Notes: generated by a model from the sequence alone, not told the origin. A DNA stretch of 64,000 bases from Flaveria trinervia (GCA_025506515.1 CM046458.1:45445890-45509889); one strand, 5' to 3'; shown: positions 12,446 through 24,924, numbered from the stretch's first letter. Made by a program: numbers and translations.

Positions 12446-15400
12446 TCAGTAGTTGTCACTTATTCTAGCTGCAGCATACCAAGCCTTAACACCAGGTTTT
12501 GGAAAGTTGAACTATCCAAAGGCTTAGTAAAATGTCTGCAAGCTCATCAGCACTAGGCACAAATTAGGATCAATCAGACCTTTTTCAAAACAATCCCTTA
12601 TAAAATGATGTCTGATCTCTATATGTTTGGTCCTAGAGTGCTAGAATAGGATTTTTGACAATGCAAAGAGCTGAAGCAGTATCCATTAACAATGGAGTCT
12701 TAGTCTCTGTAATGCCATAATCCAAAAGTTGGTTTTGAAGCCAGAGTACCTGAGATGTACAACTTGCAGCCGCAATGTACTCTGCTTCAGCAGTTGATGT
12801 AGCAACTGAGGTCTGTTTCTTGCTCTGCCAAGAAATCAAGCAGTTGCCTAGGAATTGACATCCACCAGACGTTGATTTCCTGGTCAACTTACACCCTGCA
12901 TAGTCACTGTCAGAAAAGCACTAATTTACCAGAATGTCTAGTAGAATACCATAAACCTAGAGATGGAGTGCCTTGCAGATATCTAAAGATCCTCTTGACT
13001 GCAATCAGATGAGACTCTTTAGGTGCAGCCTGAAATCTAGCACAAACACATGTAGCAAACATAATATCTGGTCTAGAAGCTGTTAAATACATCAAGGACC
13101 CAATCATACATCTGTAAAGTGTTTCATCAACCACTTTACCTTTCTGATCTGTATCCAGTTGTGTGGTGCTGCACATGGAGTAGAACAAGGTTTACAGTTT
13201 TGTAAATCAAACTTTTGCAAAAGATCTTTGTATATTTGGACTGATGAATGAAAATTCCATCAGCCTTTTGTTTGATTTGCAACCCCAGAAAGAATTGTAA
13301 CTCTCCGATGGCACTCATTTCAAACTTCTGTTGCATCAACTTTGTAAAGGCATCACACAACTTTGGATCAGAGGATGCAAAAATGATATCATCTACATAA
13401 ATTTGAACAAGTAGATTATGCTGCCCAGCTTTCTTAATGAATAAAGTCTTATCTATGGAGCCTCTAGTGAAATTGTTTTCCAGAAGAAAGTTTGATAATG
13501 TCTCATACCAGGCTCTAGGAGCTTGTTTTAACCCATAAAGAGCCTTATCAAGCTTATACACCCAATAGGATAGTGTTTATTGTCCTCAAAGCCTGGAGGT
13601 TGACATACATAACCTCTTCTTTAATTTTTCCATACAAAAATTCACTTTTGACATCCATTTGAAAAAATTAAGGTTTTGATAAGCAGCATAAGCTAAAAAC
13701 AATCGAATTGCTTCCAGTCTGGCTACAGGGGCAAAGGTTCATCATAATCAATACCTTCTTCTTGTGCAAACCCCTGAACAACCAGTCTGGCCTTGTTCTT
13801 AACAATAAGCCCATTTTCATCAGTTTTGTTCCTAAACACCCATTTAGTGCCTATTGCACACTTACCTGGAGGTAGAGGAACCAGTTCCCACACTTGCTGT
13901 TCTTGAACTGAAGAAGCTCAAGCTGCATGGCATCAACCATCCATTGTCCTTTAAAGCAATGTGATATTCTTTGGCTCTTGCTGACTGATGAAGAGAGCAT
14001 AGAAGCAGAAATTTGACAATTGACTTCTTGTGATACTCCAGCAGTGATATCACCAATGATTTGAGACATAGGGTGATTCTTCAGATCTTGATACACAATG
14101 AGATCTGTGCAAGTGTTTGTAGCAGGCTCAGCAGTAACAGATGGTGAATCATTTCCTTCAAACCAATCAGTGGATGGTAATTCAAAGGAAGTTGAATTCG
14201 AAGATCTCTCATCAGCATTGGTTGTGGATGGTGCTACTGGAGCTACAGGAACATCAGGTCTAGCTGAATCAGGCAGCTGATCACTAACCTGAAGAGGTGA
14301 TACTACAATCATCATCATCATCAGCAGTACCACCGGGTGGTGAACTGTTGACAGGAGCAAGCAACAGATTTTGATGAGGAACATATTGCAGTATGTCCAA
14401 ATCAAATAACTCCACAGGGCTTTGTGGAATCTTGTCCTTTGGAGATTCATTGAACTTAACATGTAGAGTTTCTTCACCATCTTTGTTCTGCAGTTGAAGA
14501 CTCTGTATGCCTTACAAGTAGATGAATAACCAACAAAATACCCTGCATCCACCTTAGGATCAAATTTTTGGAGTTGATCCTTTGTGTTGAGAATAAAACA
14601 GGGACAACCCAAATGCTTTAAAAAATGAATCAGAGGAGCCGAATGATGGAGAACTTCATATGGATCTTCATCAATCTCTGATTTACTAAAACTCTAATTT
14701 GCACATAGCAAGCTGTTTTGACAGCTTCAGCCCAAAAGGACAGTGGCAAACCAGAGTCAGCCAGCATGGACCTTGCAACTTCAATGAGGGTCCTGTTCTT
14801 TCTCTCCACTACTCCATTTTGTTCTGGAGTCCTTGGAATGCTGAACTGCCTTTTGATTCCCTTTGAACGATAGAAGTCATCAAGTGTATGATTTCTGAAT
14901 TCAGTTCCATTGTCACTCCTAATACACTTGATTGGAAGGGAATACTGCTTCTCAATATACAACACAAAGTGAATAATCTTCTGAGCAGCCTCATCCTTTG
15001 AATGTAGGAAGAAAGTCCATACAAATCTGGAGTAATCATCCACAATTACCAGACGTATTTCTTCTTTGCCATGCTCATTACTCTCACAGGACCAAATAGA
15101 TCCATATGCAGTAATTGCAAGCAGGCAGTCGACTTAGGCACTTCAATAGGAGGGAATGAGACTTTGTGCTGTTTTCCTTTTAAACAAGCAGTGCAGGTTT
15201 CATCACAGTGGAACTCCTTTATAGGTAAGCCTCTGACTAAACTTTGTGGGTAAGCTGATTTGTTTTTGAGATTACATGACCAAGCCTTCTGTGCCACAGT
15301 TTAGATTCTTGAGAAGAGGCTTTGGAAATAGGCAAGGATTGCCTTTGAGATCTATCTTCTTAGAAAGATCTAAGGCATACACTTTTCCTGTCCTGTTGGC

Positions 15401-15790
15401 TTTCAGGAGAGTGTGATCATCCAACACCTTGTCAATCAAGTGCAAAACTTTGGATGACAGAATCCTACAGTTTTGACTGGTGAAAAGAGCAACATGGCCT
15501 TTATCACACATTTGACTGACACTCAAGAGATTGTACTTAAGATTTTCCACATGATTAACATCATCAAATTTGATTTTCCATTGGAGACAAAGCCCTTACC
15601 AATGATGTAACCCTAGCATCATTGCCAAAAGAAACAAATCCCTTCTTTCCTTGAGAGTAGTCATGAAGAAGAGAGCTATTCCCAGTCATGTGCATAGATC
15701 CCCCACTGTCTACATACCAGATGCTACTTTGGCATGTTGAAGAACCCTGCAATATAAACAATCAGTTAGTTTTAGAGACCCAAACCTTTT
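12446..15790 (-). pseudogene. pol: Copia-A pol: protease, integrase, reverse transcriptase, RNase H (frameshifted)
   Basis: The protease box is YVDSGGSMHMTG near 15690-15725 (DSG kept). GAG-pre-integrase is at 15046-15297 (HCDETCTACLKGKQH). The integrase core at 14630-15043 shows VDDYSR-type, SDNGTEF and EQNGVVERKNRTL boxes with the D-D-E residues. Reverse transcriptase at about 13136-13880 keeps YVDDIIFAS. RNase H at 12633-12887 has the TAEAEYIAAA box. The coding end is a TGA at 12446-12448 after YAAARISDNY. Frames change near 13560, 13850 and 14630, and most of the breaks are one-base indels in short runs. The intact catalytic boxes suggest recent loss or sequence error. Confidence 0.88.
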
Positions 15791-18586
15791 TGGTTTTGGG
15801 CCTGGTCTCATCAATAGATGGTAAACTAACAGGTTTATTTGAAACAACAGCCTGAGAGGAAGAAGATGGTGTAGAAGAGGAGTCCTTTGGCTTGGATCTC
15901 CTTTTCTGGTTTCAACATAGGAGCATCTAGTTGGTTAACTCTACCAACAGATGTTGAACCATCATAACCAGCTGTGTCTGATTTTGTGATAAGACTTTCA
16001 GCTATCAGACATATTGCTAGTGGAGTTTGATAAGTCCCTATGTTGCCCCTTCTTCTTCTGAGCATTCTCAGCTGTCCCTGTTTATCCCCTTCCTTTTTGG
16101 ATTTCTTTGAGGACTTAAGGGTTACAGGATTTGATGTTGCTGATACAAATGTGGTCTTAAACTCAGTTTTCATTTTTACCATTTTCTCTTTAATTTCTTC
16201 TTTTGTTTGAGTTTGGAACCTCTTTTGTACCAACAATCATCTGTAAGATGATTGAACAAACCACATACTTCACATGGTTTCTTCTTCATCTTAGGTTGAT
16301 CATCAACTAAAGAGGGTGAAGCAACTGAAGACTTGTTCTTCAATGCTTTGGAAGCATTGTTTGCTTTCTTGACTGCCTCTTTAGTAGTCTTCAAACTCTT
16401 TCTACTGTCAGTTTTCTTCTCTTCAGTACTGACAGCAGTTGAAGTTTGAACTTCAGGTGTTAGATCATGCTCTCTAGTCCTTTCAGGACCTTCAGATTAA
16501 CTCCTGAGTTGATCAACTCATTAATCATGTGAATGTTAGCATTTGAACATCAACATCGGCTGATAAGTTCAAAGAGGGCTTGATGCTGACTGCTACTTCT
16601 GATTGTGCTGTATCAGAAGGTAGATCACATGATGTGATGGATTGGTTATCACTCTCACCATCAGATTCTACCTCTGCTCTTGGGGTAAAATCTGTAGGTG
16701 GAGCAGTGTGATTGTAACCAATTCCAAACTTCACATTTGAAGCAGATTGCTTACTAAGAAGCATTTCAAAACCTTTGCATGATTGTACCCATCTATCACA
16801 CTCGACTGGGTAACTGCAAGGGTTCTTTGAGATCTTTGTACTTCTCTAGAAGTACTTCTTCTCTAGCCTTATCATCAATTATTTGGCAATTCAGTTTATA
16901 AATCTCATCATTTTTATCTTTAAGCACAGAGTCAAACTCAGCTTTGTTTTTGGAAATTATTTGTTCTAGCTCAATGTTCTTATTAATTAGAGCTACATTT
17001 GCTTCTCTAATGGAAGCAAATGCTGCTATGCATGGTTCAGAACATAATTTGGCTTTTGCCTCAGAGGATACCTGTGATACCTGAGGTGTAGAGGCATTAG
17101 AAAATGAAGTATCAGCAGACTCCAAAGCCATAAGAGCCAGATTTCCAAAAGGACTGTCACCACCATGTTGACCAGCACCTGAAAACAGTTGATCATGACC
17201 AGACATGTCATCTGGTAAACTGCTCCAGTCAACAACTCCTGGGGTGAAGAAGCTGTGTTGTTGAGGTTGAGTTTTGTGATGAGATTGGGATGGCTGAGGT
17301 TCTGGTAGTGCATGAGGTTGTGGTGCCATAGGAACTTGAACTTGATTTGACTGTGGCATGTAATAACAAGGGTACGGATATGGCATTTGACCCTGAGGAA
17401 CAAAATATGACGGAGATTGTTGTTGAGGATGATGACTAGAGGTGACAGGATGTTGCCCTCTGTGTGTTGACTTTTGCCAGGAAAAGTCACAAGGGTGCAG
17501 TGGAGTTAGATCCAGTTGATCTACACTCTCTTGCAAAGTGTCCAAGCCTTTGGCATTTGTGACACCTCAACTTGCTCTTGTCAAAACCAACTTTGGTTTT
17601 GCCAGAGAGTCCTGGAATTTTCTTCCAGTTCTTTTATAGAACTTCTGAGATCTGATATTATCAGGGCCATTGGCTCAAAATATCCATCTCTTCTAAGTCA
17701 TCATCAGCAATCCCCTTGAGATCATCCATGATGAAGCATAAATTGTCATTATTACACCCAGTAAACTGACCATCAATACTCACAAATGCAGAATCAGAAG
17801 TGCTTGAAGAGAAATTAATATGCTCATCATACTGGCATTCAGATGAAGCATATTCTGACTCATGACCCACCAAGGCAGTGTTGCCTGGTACAAAGTCTTC
17901 AGTGAGCTTTCCAGATGAAGACAACTTTCTCTTCTGTTCTATCTCTCTCGAAAGTGAGCAGTTTCCCATGGAGTTGGGTGAGAGATAGTTTGTCCAAACT
18001 TGCACTGGAGCGTAGGACAATAGTATATGTGTCCCATCTCTCAGGCAGTGATCTGAGAAATCTGTTATTCATCTGAATATATGTACTCAAGTTTGACCAT
18101 TTTTAGTTCAGAGATCAAACAAGAGAACCGCTCATATTGTTGAGTCAGTGTCTCACCCTTTCTATGAGAGAATGTCTCATATTGTTGGGCAAGAATTTCT
18201 CTATTATTGCCAAGACCTCATCTGTTCCTCCAAATTGTTCTTTCAAGGCATTCCAGAGGTCATGGGCAGTTTCATGATGCATTAGCCCAGAATAGATTTC
18301 ATTTGGCAATGCCATGGCCAGAATTCCATGGGCTTTTGCATCAATTTCAAGCAACTTCTTGTCCTCATCTGAGTATTGCTCCCTCCTCTTGAAACCATTT
18401 GATTGGTTTCCGGGTTATTCACCATAGGCTTGTGTGGACCATGTACCACTGATGTCCAACAACCTGCGCTGTTAACAGACAGGTGATGGAGCATACGTCT
18501 TTGCCATATGTTATACTCATTCCTAACCAGCATTGGTGGCTGGTTGAGGAACCAGTATTGTGAGGATCATTGGAGGGAGTGGTCAT
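15791..18586 (-). pseudogene. gag: Copia-A gag with two CCHC knuckles (frameshifted)
   Basis: It starts at the ATG at 18586 (MTTPSNDPHNTGSS). A frameshift follows within about 20 codons, before the conserved YNIWQRRMLHHLSVNSAG. The UBN2-type capsid region is at about 18100-18400 (MALPNEIYSGLMHHETAHDLW). A CCHC knuckle lies near 17520-17590 (CHKCQRLGHFAREC, in pieces). A coiled-coil Lys/Glu region is at 16800-17000. A second CCHC-spaced knuckle, CEVCGLFNHLTDDC, lies near 16230-16280. It should form the particle shell and bind RNA. The Pro/Gln-rich part between about 17100 and 17450 has low complexity. Confidence 0.82.
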
Positions 18587-18800
18587 TTTCAGTTCAAAAA
18601 CAATTTAATTCAAGCTTTTAAAAGTTTTAAACAGACCACAAAAACTCAAGAAAACCAAGAGAAGATCTCAGGATGAATGACAAGAAATACAGAAAATTCA
18701 ATCTCTATAACGTTTCTTGCAAAAACAAAAGCTAATTCAATCAAACTTAGATCTTGAATAGCAGTTTCAATGATCAATTATTAGATCGATCAATGATTAG

Positions 18801-18815
18801 CCTGCTCTGATACCA
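18801..18815 (-). other. Primer-binding site of Copia-A (initiator tRNA-Met)
   Basis: The minus strand reads TGGTATCAGAGCAGG, two bases inside the 5' LTR. It matches the complement of the 3' end of plant initiator tRNA-Met. Confidence 0.9.
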
Positions 18816-18817
18816 CT

Positions 18818-19751
18818 TGACAGGATCAGCGATCACAAGTTTGATGTATTAGGATTCAAAGCAGCGGAATACGAACAAGAATTAGACAAATTGTAGCAAG
18901 CAATCGATACTTGTATGCATTAAGAGCGCATACGGTTATAGGGAGAGAATATTTGTTTCTGATTTCAAGGAATGTTTATGGATGTAGAATATTTCTAATC
19001 AAATCATTCAAAAAACATTCATTCATTCATCTCTAATATTACAATAGTTTGTCACTCCTTATATAGAGTGCAACAATCACTGCTGTTATCACGGAAAGTG
19101 ACAACTGGCAGATCTAATACAGAAATAACTAACTCTTAACAAACTACTGAAATGTTCACAACTACTGAGAACATATCAGAGTGTTAAGTACAAAATATAA
19201 AACTACTGAAACTACAACGACTGAAGAACAAGCTCTTCAGTCGTTTTACAAGACTACTGAAACATAAAACTACTGAAACTAGAAATATAAAACTACTGAT
19301 ATCACAACTACTGAAGAAGTACTCTTCAGCAGTTGTGACAAACTACTGACGCTTCAGTACTTGATCTTCAGACTTTGACCTTCAGATGTTTTATCAGCTG
19401 ATGACTTCAGTAGATATCATCAGCTGATGTCTTCAGTCTTTGTCTTCAGACTTTGTAAATCAGTTGTTGATCTTCAGCACTTGTAAACTCTTCAGCTGTT
19501 GTACTTCAGTACTTTGGTCTTTCAGCTTCAGCACTTGTGTTCTTCAGCTGTTCAGCTCAGTACTTGTGTTCTTCAGCTGTTGTACTTCAGCACTTTAGTT
19601 CTTCAGCTGTTGAATCTTCAGCACTTGATCTTCAGCTGTTGAAGTCTTCAGCACTTGTCAAACTGCTGATGAGTCTTTCAGCAGTTGTTGTGATACCATG
19701 TGGGACTTAGAGGTTTTCTGATCTTGGCTCATTGGTTCTTTTGGTCCAACA
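18818..19751 (-). repeat. 5' LTR of Copia-A
   Basis: It runs from TGACAGGATCAG to TTGGTCCAACA and is followed by TATAA. It is colinear with 7270-8202 and carries the same CTTCAG-NNN-TTG array (about 19140-19690) upstream of its TATA box. As the upstream LTR it holds the element's promoter. Confidence 0.92.
19057..19066 (-). promoter_or_regulatory. TATA box of the Copia-A 5' LTR
   Basis: CTATATAAGG on the minus strand, with an equivalent at 7508-7517. It lies between the motif array (U3) and a 240-base segment ending at the PBS. Transcription should therefore begin near 19030 and read leftward. I inferred this from sequence alone. Confidence 0.6.
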
Positions 19752-19756
19752 TATAA
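19752..19756. other. Target-site duplication TATAA, right of Copia-A
   Basis: Exact repeat of 7265-7269, next to the CA end of the right LTR. Confidence 0.85.
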
Positions 19757-22363
19757 GGTGAAAAAGTTAGTTTCTATTGGAAACCCAAGCCTTGTTGGTC
19801 TTGGGCTCTTCCAATGAGGATTTTATTGAACCAAAATTTATGCATGGGGGTTCAATAAGTGATTGTAAAGAGGAGGTTTTGGCTGCAACATCTTCTTTTA
19901 TCTTCCATTCCATCCCTTGGTTGATCATGGAAGATGAGCTTGTTGAAATTTAAGCAACATGACATTCTTCCAAAGCTTCTTTCTTTTTGGAAGAAGCCTT
20001 TAGCACCTTTTCTTTCAAAACAGTCTTTTTCTAGGATGATTTCAAGGGGACTCTCTTGGCTTTCTGAGTTTTCATAGCTTTAGCTTCCAAAGCCATTTTT
20101 CCTTCGGAAGAAGAATATTCTTCCTAAAGCAACCTTGCTTCGGAAACAAACTTTCCTTTTTTCATCACTTGGACCATTTGATAGGGTCCAAATGAGAAAC
20201 CTTCCCTGACTCTTTCTTTCTTAACATTATTTGCATAATGCATGCTAACAGGATTGTAATAGCAATTTTTGGCCATATGGTTTTGTAGGCCACACATTAT
20301 GCATGCAATGTTAATTTTCTGGGAATGTGAAGACTGTGGTGTCTTGTTCTTCTTGTCTTTAACAACAATCTTTCCCTTTCCCTTCTCATCCTTTGTTGGA
20401 TAGGTGTGCTAGTACTACACAATTTTCAAGGTTTGGAAGTTCCCACCACCTGGAATCCAGCTGAGGTGAACACACCCTTTTGCTTTGGGTCAATCTTCAG
20501 CTTTGATTCAGCCACTTTTTTGGCAGTTTCTTTGGCTGCCTTAGCCTGATTTCTTCTGGCTTTAGTGTTAAGAGGTTGGTCATCATTGGTAAGAGGGGTA
20601 GGATCTACTTTGATCTTCCCTGTGATGGTCTCCACACTTGCATCACTCTTTGAATCATGAGAAGGTAGGTCAGCAGATGGGACCTTTTGCTCTTCAGTAT
20701 CACACCTTGGTTGTCTAATAGACTCATAAGAGTGTGGTGGAGCAATTTTATTGGTCCCCAACAAATCTTTGTTTTGATAACAAAGTTTTGAGTGAGAGGA
20801 TGATACAAGGATGGCTTGGAAGTTTGGCTTTGAGATAACATGCTTCTTGGCTTGAGCCTCAGCTGTGACAAGCTAGGCTTGAGCCTCAAACAATTTAGAT
20901 ATTAAATCCTATATTTGAGTCTTATAATTTGTCTGTTCATGTTTTAAAAAAGACATAGTTTTCTCTAACTCTTCAATATTTATTTGATAGTCAGATTCAA
21001 CTCTTTTAAAGTCAGATTTTAATTTTATTAAAGACTCAATGTCAGATTTAATTTCCATATTGTAGTCCTGATACAATTTTACCTTAGCAATACAAGCTGG
21101 AGTACAGAGATGTTCATATGCTTTGTTGTCATATGTTCTAGCCATGAGTGCTTGAGTAGGAGTCATATCCTGGACCATGAAGGTCCAGTAACTTCTTGAG
21201 CTACAGCTGCTCTTTCAGTTGACTTCCCAGGGGCTTTTGGTGTGGAGGCATATGAGGTGGAATGAGAGGTTCCCGGATTTGACTTGGAGCCTTGCATTCC
21301 TTAGCAAAATGACCAAGTTGGTTACAGTTGTAACACTTTACCTTGGTTTTGTCAAACCCAAACTTGCTGCTAGCTGGGTTTTGAGGGAATTGCCATTCAG
21401 TTCTCTTAAAGAACTTCTTTGCTATGTAGGTAAGCAGAGCCATTTGTTGTACTATATCCACATACTCCACATCATCTAGTTTGAGGCACTCTAGATCGTC
21501 AAAGTAGAACTGATGATCAGCAATGTGCCCACTTCTTGAAACAAAGGCACAACTGTCCTGGAAAGAGCCTTATTGAGCCTGTTAAGACCTTGGAGTCTTA
21601 GGAAATATGATGTAGGGTATTGAAGGACAGGATGGCTGCTGCGAGTATGTCAGGTACTACTAAGGTTGGGTGGGTCTTGATCCTTCAGCAACCATTAAAG
21701 CGTTACTAGTAGGAAGGCTTGAGGGCTGCTCATCGAATGGCCCCTGTTATTTTTCATCTCTACATGGTATCCATCAAGAATTCCGTATAGTTCAGTCATG
21801 ATGAGGGGGTTTAGATTCTCTATCCTTTTGATGGAGACACAGTAGAATGTCCACTCATTTGGAAGTGCACTCATGAATTTTCTTGAGAGATCTCTCAAGT
21901 CAATGGCAACTCCCACAGACCGAAGTGAAGCAATAAGATCCATGTACCTGAAGTATTGCTGGCTGAGGGTCTCTCCAGCAATGTAGGTAAAGTTCTCAAA
22001 CTATTGTTTGAGTGAATCTTTCTTGGAGTCATTGGAGTTAGAGTACATTTGTGACAATGCATCAAATAGCTCTTTGGCTGACTTGCAATGCTCAAACCCC
22101 ACCATGACAGAATTGGGTATAGCAGTCATAAGAGCTGTCATAGCATTGCTATCTATGTCCATCTTCTTCTGGTCTTATTCTGAATAGTCATCAACAGCCT
22201 TCTCGATCATGACACCATTTCCTCCTGATGCTGCAACCTTGGGCTTGTAGGGACCATTGACGATAGATAACCACATTTTACGATCAAGGTACCTGATGAA
22301 ACCTTCTATACGTCTGATCCATTGTCTAAACTTTTCAGGGGTGATGATGGGTGCTTTGGTCAT
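19757..22363 (-). pseudogene. gag: Copia-B gag (broken by stops, 3' end cut by Copia-A)
   Basis: It starts at the ATG at 22363 (MTKAPIITPEKFRQWIRRIEG). The capsid-like region reaches about 21700 with stops after KAVDDYSE and before FENFTYIAGETLSQQYFRYMD. A CCHC knuckle, CYNCNQLGHFAKEC, lies near 21290-21340. A coiled-coil segment follows at 20909-21178, then a Lys/Pro-rich segment. A second knuckle, CIMCGLQNHMAKNC, is near 20265-20310. The segment 19970-20160, which would precede the protease, carries several CTTCGGAAG-type motifs. The reading resumes in the protease at 7269, across the Copia-A insertion. Confidence 0.82.
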
Positions 22364-22474
22364 CGTCCTTATCCCAACTTCAGATTTCTAAATAAGGGAC
22401 ATTTAGGGTGTGGTAAAAAGAGGAGTGAAAACAAGTTGACTTGGATGGTAAGATCACATAATCAATAGCCTAAA

Positions 22475-22488
22475 GAGCTCTGATACCA
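22475..22488 (-). other. Primer-binding site of Copia-B (initiator tRNA-Met)
   Basis: The minus strand reads TGGTATCAGAGCTC, two bases inside the 5' LTR that starts at 22491. Confidence 0.88.
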
Positions 22489-22490
22489 AT

Positions 22491-23373
22491 TGCAGGATCA
22501 GTTTTATCACTAAACACTTGATTTTCTCTCAAACTCACTTATACTCACACGGTTATGATGAAGCAGAATCTCAAAGAGTTGATTATAATATACTAATTAA
22601 CACAAGGAAAACACAAGAGAATAATTTTCAAGATACTTGTATATATTACTTCTCAACTCAAAGTTTACAAAACTCTTACAAGCTTACTACAAGAGTTACA
22701 ATGAAAAATTATATATACTACTATCTACAGCCAGATATACTTTGATACTAGTTGGAATCCTCTAACTAAAGCATATAATTCAAAACTATAGTTAAGGTAT
22801 CTTAGATAATGTTTTATCTAAGATATGGTAGTCATGATATGTCCATGACTTACCTTTTGTCACCAACAAAAGTTGGCACCTTGTACTAACATATAAAGGT
22901 AAACAGTGGAATAAAGTATGGTCAACTACATGGCATTTTGAGAAAACGCCATGAAATATGAAAGGTCCGTAGTAGAGTGTGAGAGACCATACTTATGTCC
23001 ACTGGTTCATAGCAGCATCTTCTGAAGATTAATTGGCTTCTTAAGAACAAGTTCTTCCGAAGCCTTTTATACTTTGAAATAGGCTCTTCTTCCATGGCTT
23101 AGGGATTTGTACTTTGGAAGTCATTGTCTTTGAATTCTTCTAAGTCTTGAACTTCGAAAGAGAAGACTTGGTCTTTGGAAGTTGGAGCTTTTCATTCGGA
23201 AGTTGATATTGCACTTTGTATTCAGAAGAAGTCCATTTCCTTCGGAAGTTCCACAGTAAGCTTCGGAAATCCTGTATAAGTTGCACCAAAATAGTTTAAG
23301 TATTTAGTTTTGGTTGCACCAACCTTTCTAGATCCAATAGATTTACACCAATTTAATTGGATTTTTATCAACA
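22491..23373 (-). repeat. 5' LTR of Copia-B
   Basis: The inner end, TGCAGGATCAG, is fixed by the PBS. The outer end is inferred at 23373, where the minus strand would begin TGTTGATAAAAATCC. A TATA-like TATATATAA lies near 22700-22712. Upstream of it, at about 23040-23275, are about eight copies of CTTCGGAAG-type motifs. A shorter LTR ending at 22891 (TGTTAGTACAAGG) is a possible alternative. The partner LTR is outside the window, so the outer end cannot be checked here. Confidence 0.6.
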
Positions 23374-24206
23374 AAAACACCCCAAAGAAGATTCAATCGG
23401 TCGCGACCTAGTTCTTCCTATTCTCCATCAATTCCATCTCAATTTAGGTAAATGGATACATGACTACACTCATTTATTCATGTTAATCGAAAGCCCTATG
23501 CTTAATTCGGTTATCAACATCGATTTCTTGTCCAATTTAATCATTCTACAATTAGGGTTTATGTGGATTTGAGGGAAATATCTAATTATCGTTTTTGAGA
23601 TTTCAATTCGGTGTATTATCAGATCATGGGCTTCTGCCCACCCGGTAAACCACACGACTCACCCAAAGAGTACTCGGGTTTGACCCCGTTCCAACGCATA
23701 TCGTTTCTAAAACAATTATTTTAACCATTTTAAATTCTAGAAATTTAAAAAATGTTATTAAATAAAAATAATAAAACTATTTTCTTAACTACATATATTT
23801 CAGAAAATATTAATTAATTTTTGAAAATTTTAAAGGTAATATTTTTATATTTTAATATCTTGTAAAGAATGTAAATGTTATAAAAACGTTAAAAAACTCA
23901 TTTGTAAGTCTTAAATTTTGTAAACCCGTTAAAGTTAAATATTCATTCAATCATTTTCAATAAGTTATTTCATAACTAATTATTGAAATTAAATATTTCA
24001 TGATAGTTAATAAATCCATTTCACTAATTATCATTATTTTTAAGTTGTATTATTCAATTAATTTATATTGTTTAATCAAGTTATTACATTTTATTAAAAT
24101 CTCAAATCCTAATCAAAACCCTAATTCATACATAGTCATTCAACCATTGTTATTCTAACAAAGAGTACACTAAACCTTAGGTTGAACCTTGAGGAGTTTT
24201 CTTTGG
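23374..24206. other. AT-rich intergenic stretch, no gene seen
   Basis: Very AT-rich from 23710 to 24130 with no convincing reading frame. The segment around 23610-23700 (GGGCTTCTGCCCACCCGG and following) looks like decayed retrotransposon LTR, but I could not assign it. Confidence 0.5.
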
Positions 24207-24924
24207 TGTCACGTCCAGCATTCTTTTATTTTCAAAATGCTTATAATTATCAAGTGAATATTCATTGCCCATTTTTCATGTTTTATTATTTGGGGAAATC
24301 ATGTTATTTATATTCAATCATTATTATTCATTGTTATTCTATTTTATTCTAAATTCAATTCAAGACATGCTATGTTATTACTTGCAATTATGTGTTCATT
24401 GTTATATAAACTAGATGATACAATCATTAATTCATGCAACAATGGTAACAATGATAGATCTAGTGGTTTGACAAACCCACCCCATTTGTTTAGTATAAGG
24501 CCCTGTTCCCGGGACGCTCACAGCTGGTCAATCATCACACATAAAACATATATTTACATTTATCTTAAATAAACATTACAGTGGAAACATTTAAAATGAC
24601 ATTTCATTTCATTATAACGACTTTTGCAAAATAATACATCGTTATCAGATTACAAAATACTTGTTGCATTACATCACAAAAGCATTATAAAAATGGATGC
24701 CATCCAAAAAGAGCCAAGTAGCCGTCCTGTGCCATCCTCAGCAATGCTCACCTGCCAACTGGAAAATGCATAAAAAGTCAGTGTTGCTCAGTAAGTTCTA
24801 GTTTTATAAAGACATTGCACTACCTTCCATTCATTAAAACATTTTCATTACTATCACACGTGATCACACATTGTTCATACATCAAGGTAATAATTATTAT
24901 CTTCATCATCATTCGTTTAGTACA

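Larger units (their letters stand above)
7270..19751 (-). mobile_element. Copia-A, complete SIRE-like element inserted in Copia-B
   Basis: A 12.5 kb minus-strand element with two near-identical LTRs (7270-8202 and 18818-19751), initiator-tRNA-Met PBS, polypurine tract, gag, pol, spacer and ORF3, flanked by TATAA. It landed in the gag-protease linker of Copia-B. By eye the two LTRs differ by about six substitutions and five one-base indels, so insertion is recent. Its coding regions are nevertheless broken by several frameshifts. Confidence 0.92.

Noticed and set aside
23040..23275. CTTCCGAAG motifs as heat-shock elements, as in the heat-activated copia ONSEN
   Set aside because: Heat-shock elements need TTC and GAA separated by two bases. 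Here the gap is one base, and the motif also sits in coding and spacer regions. Not excluded as some other factor's site.
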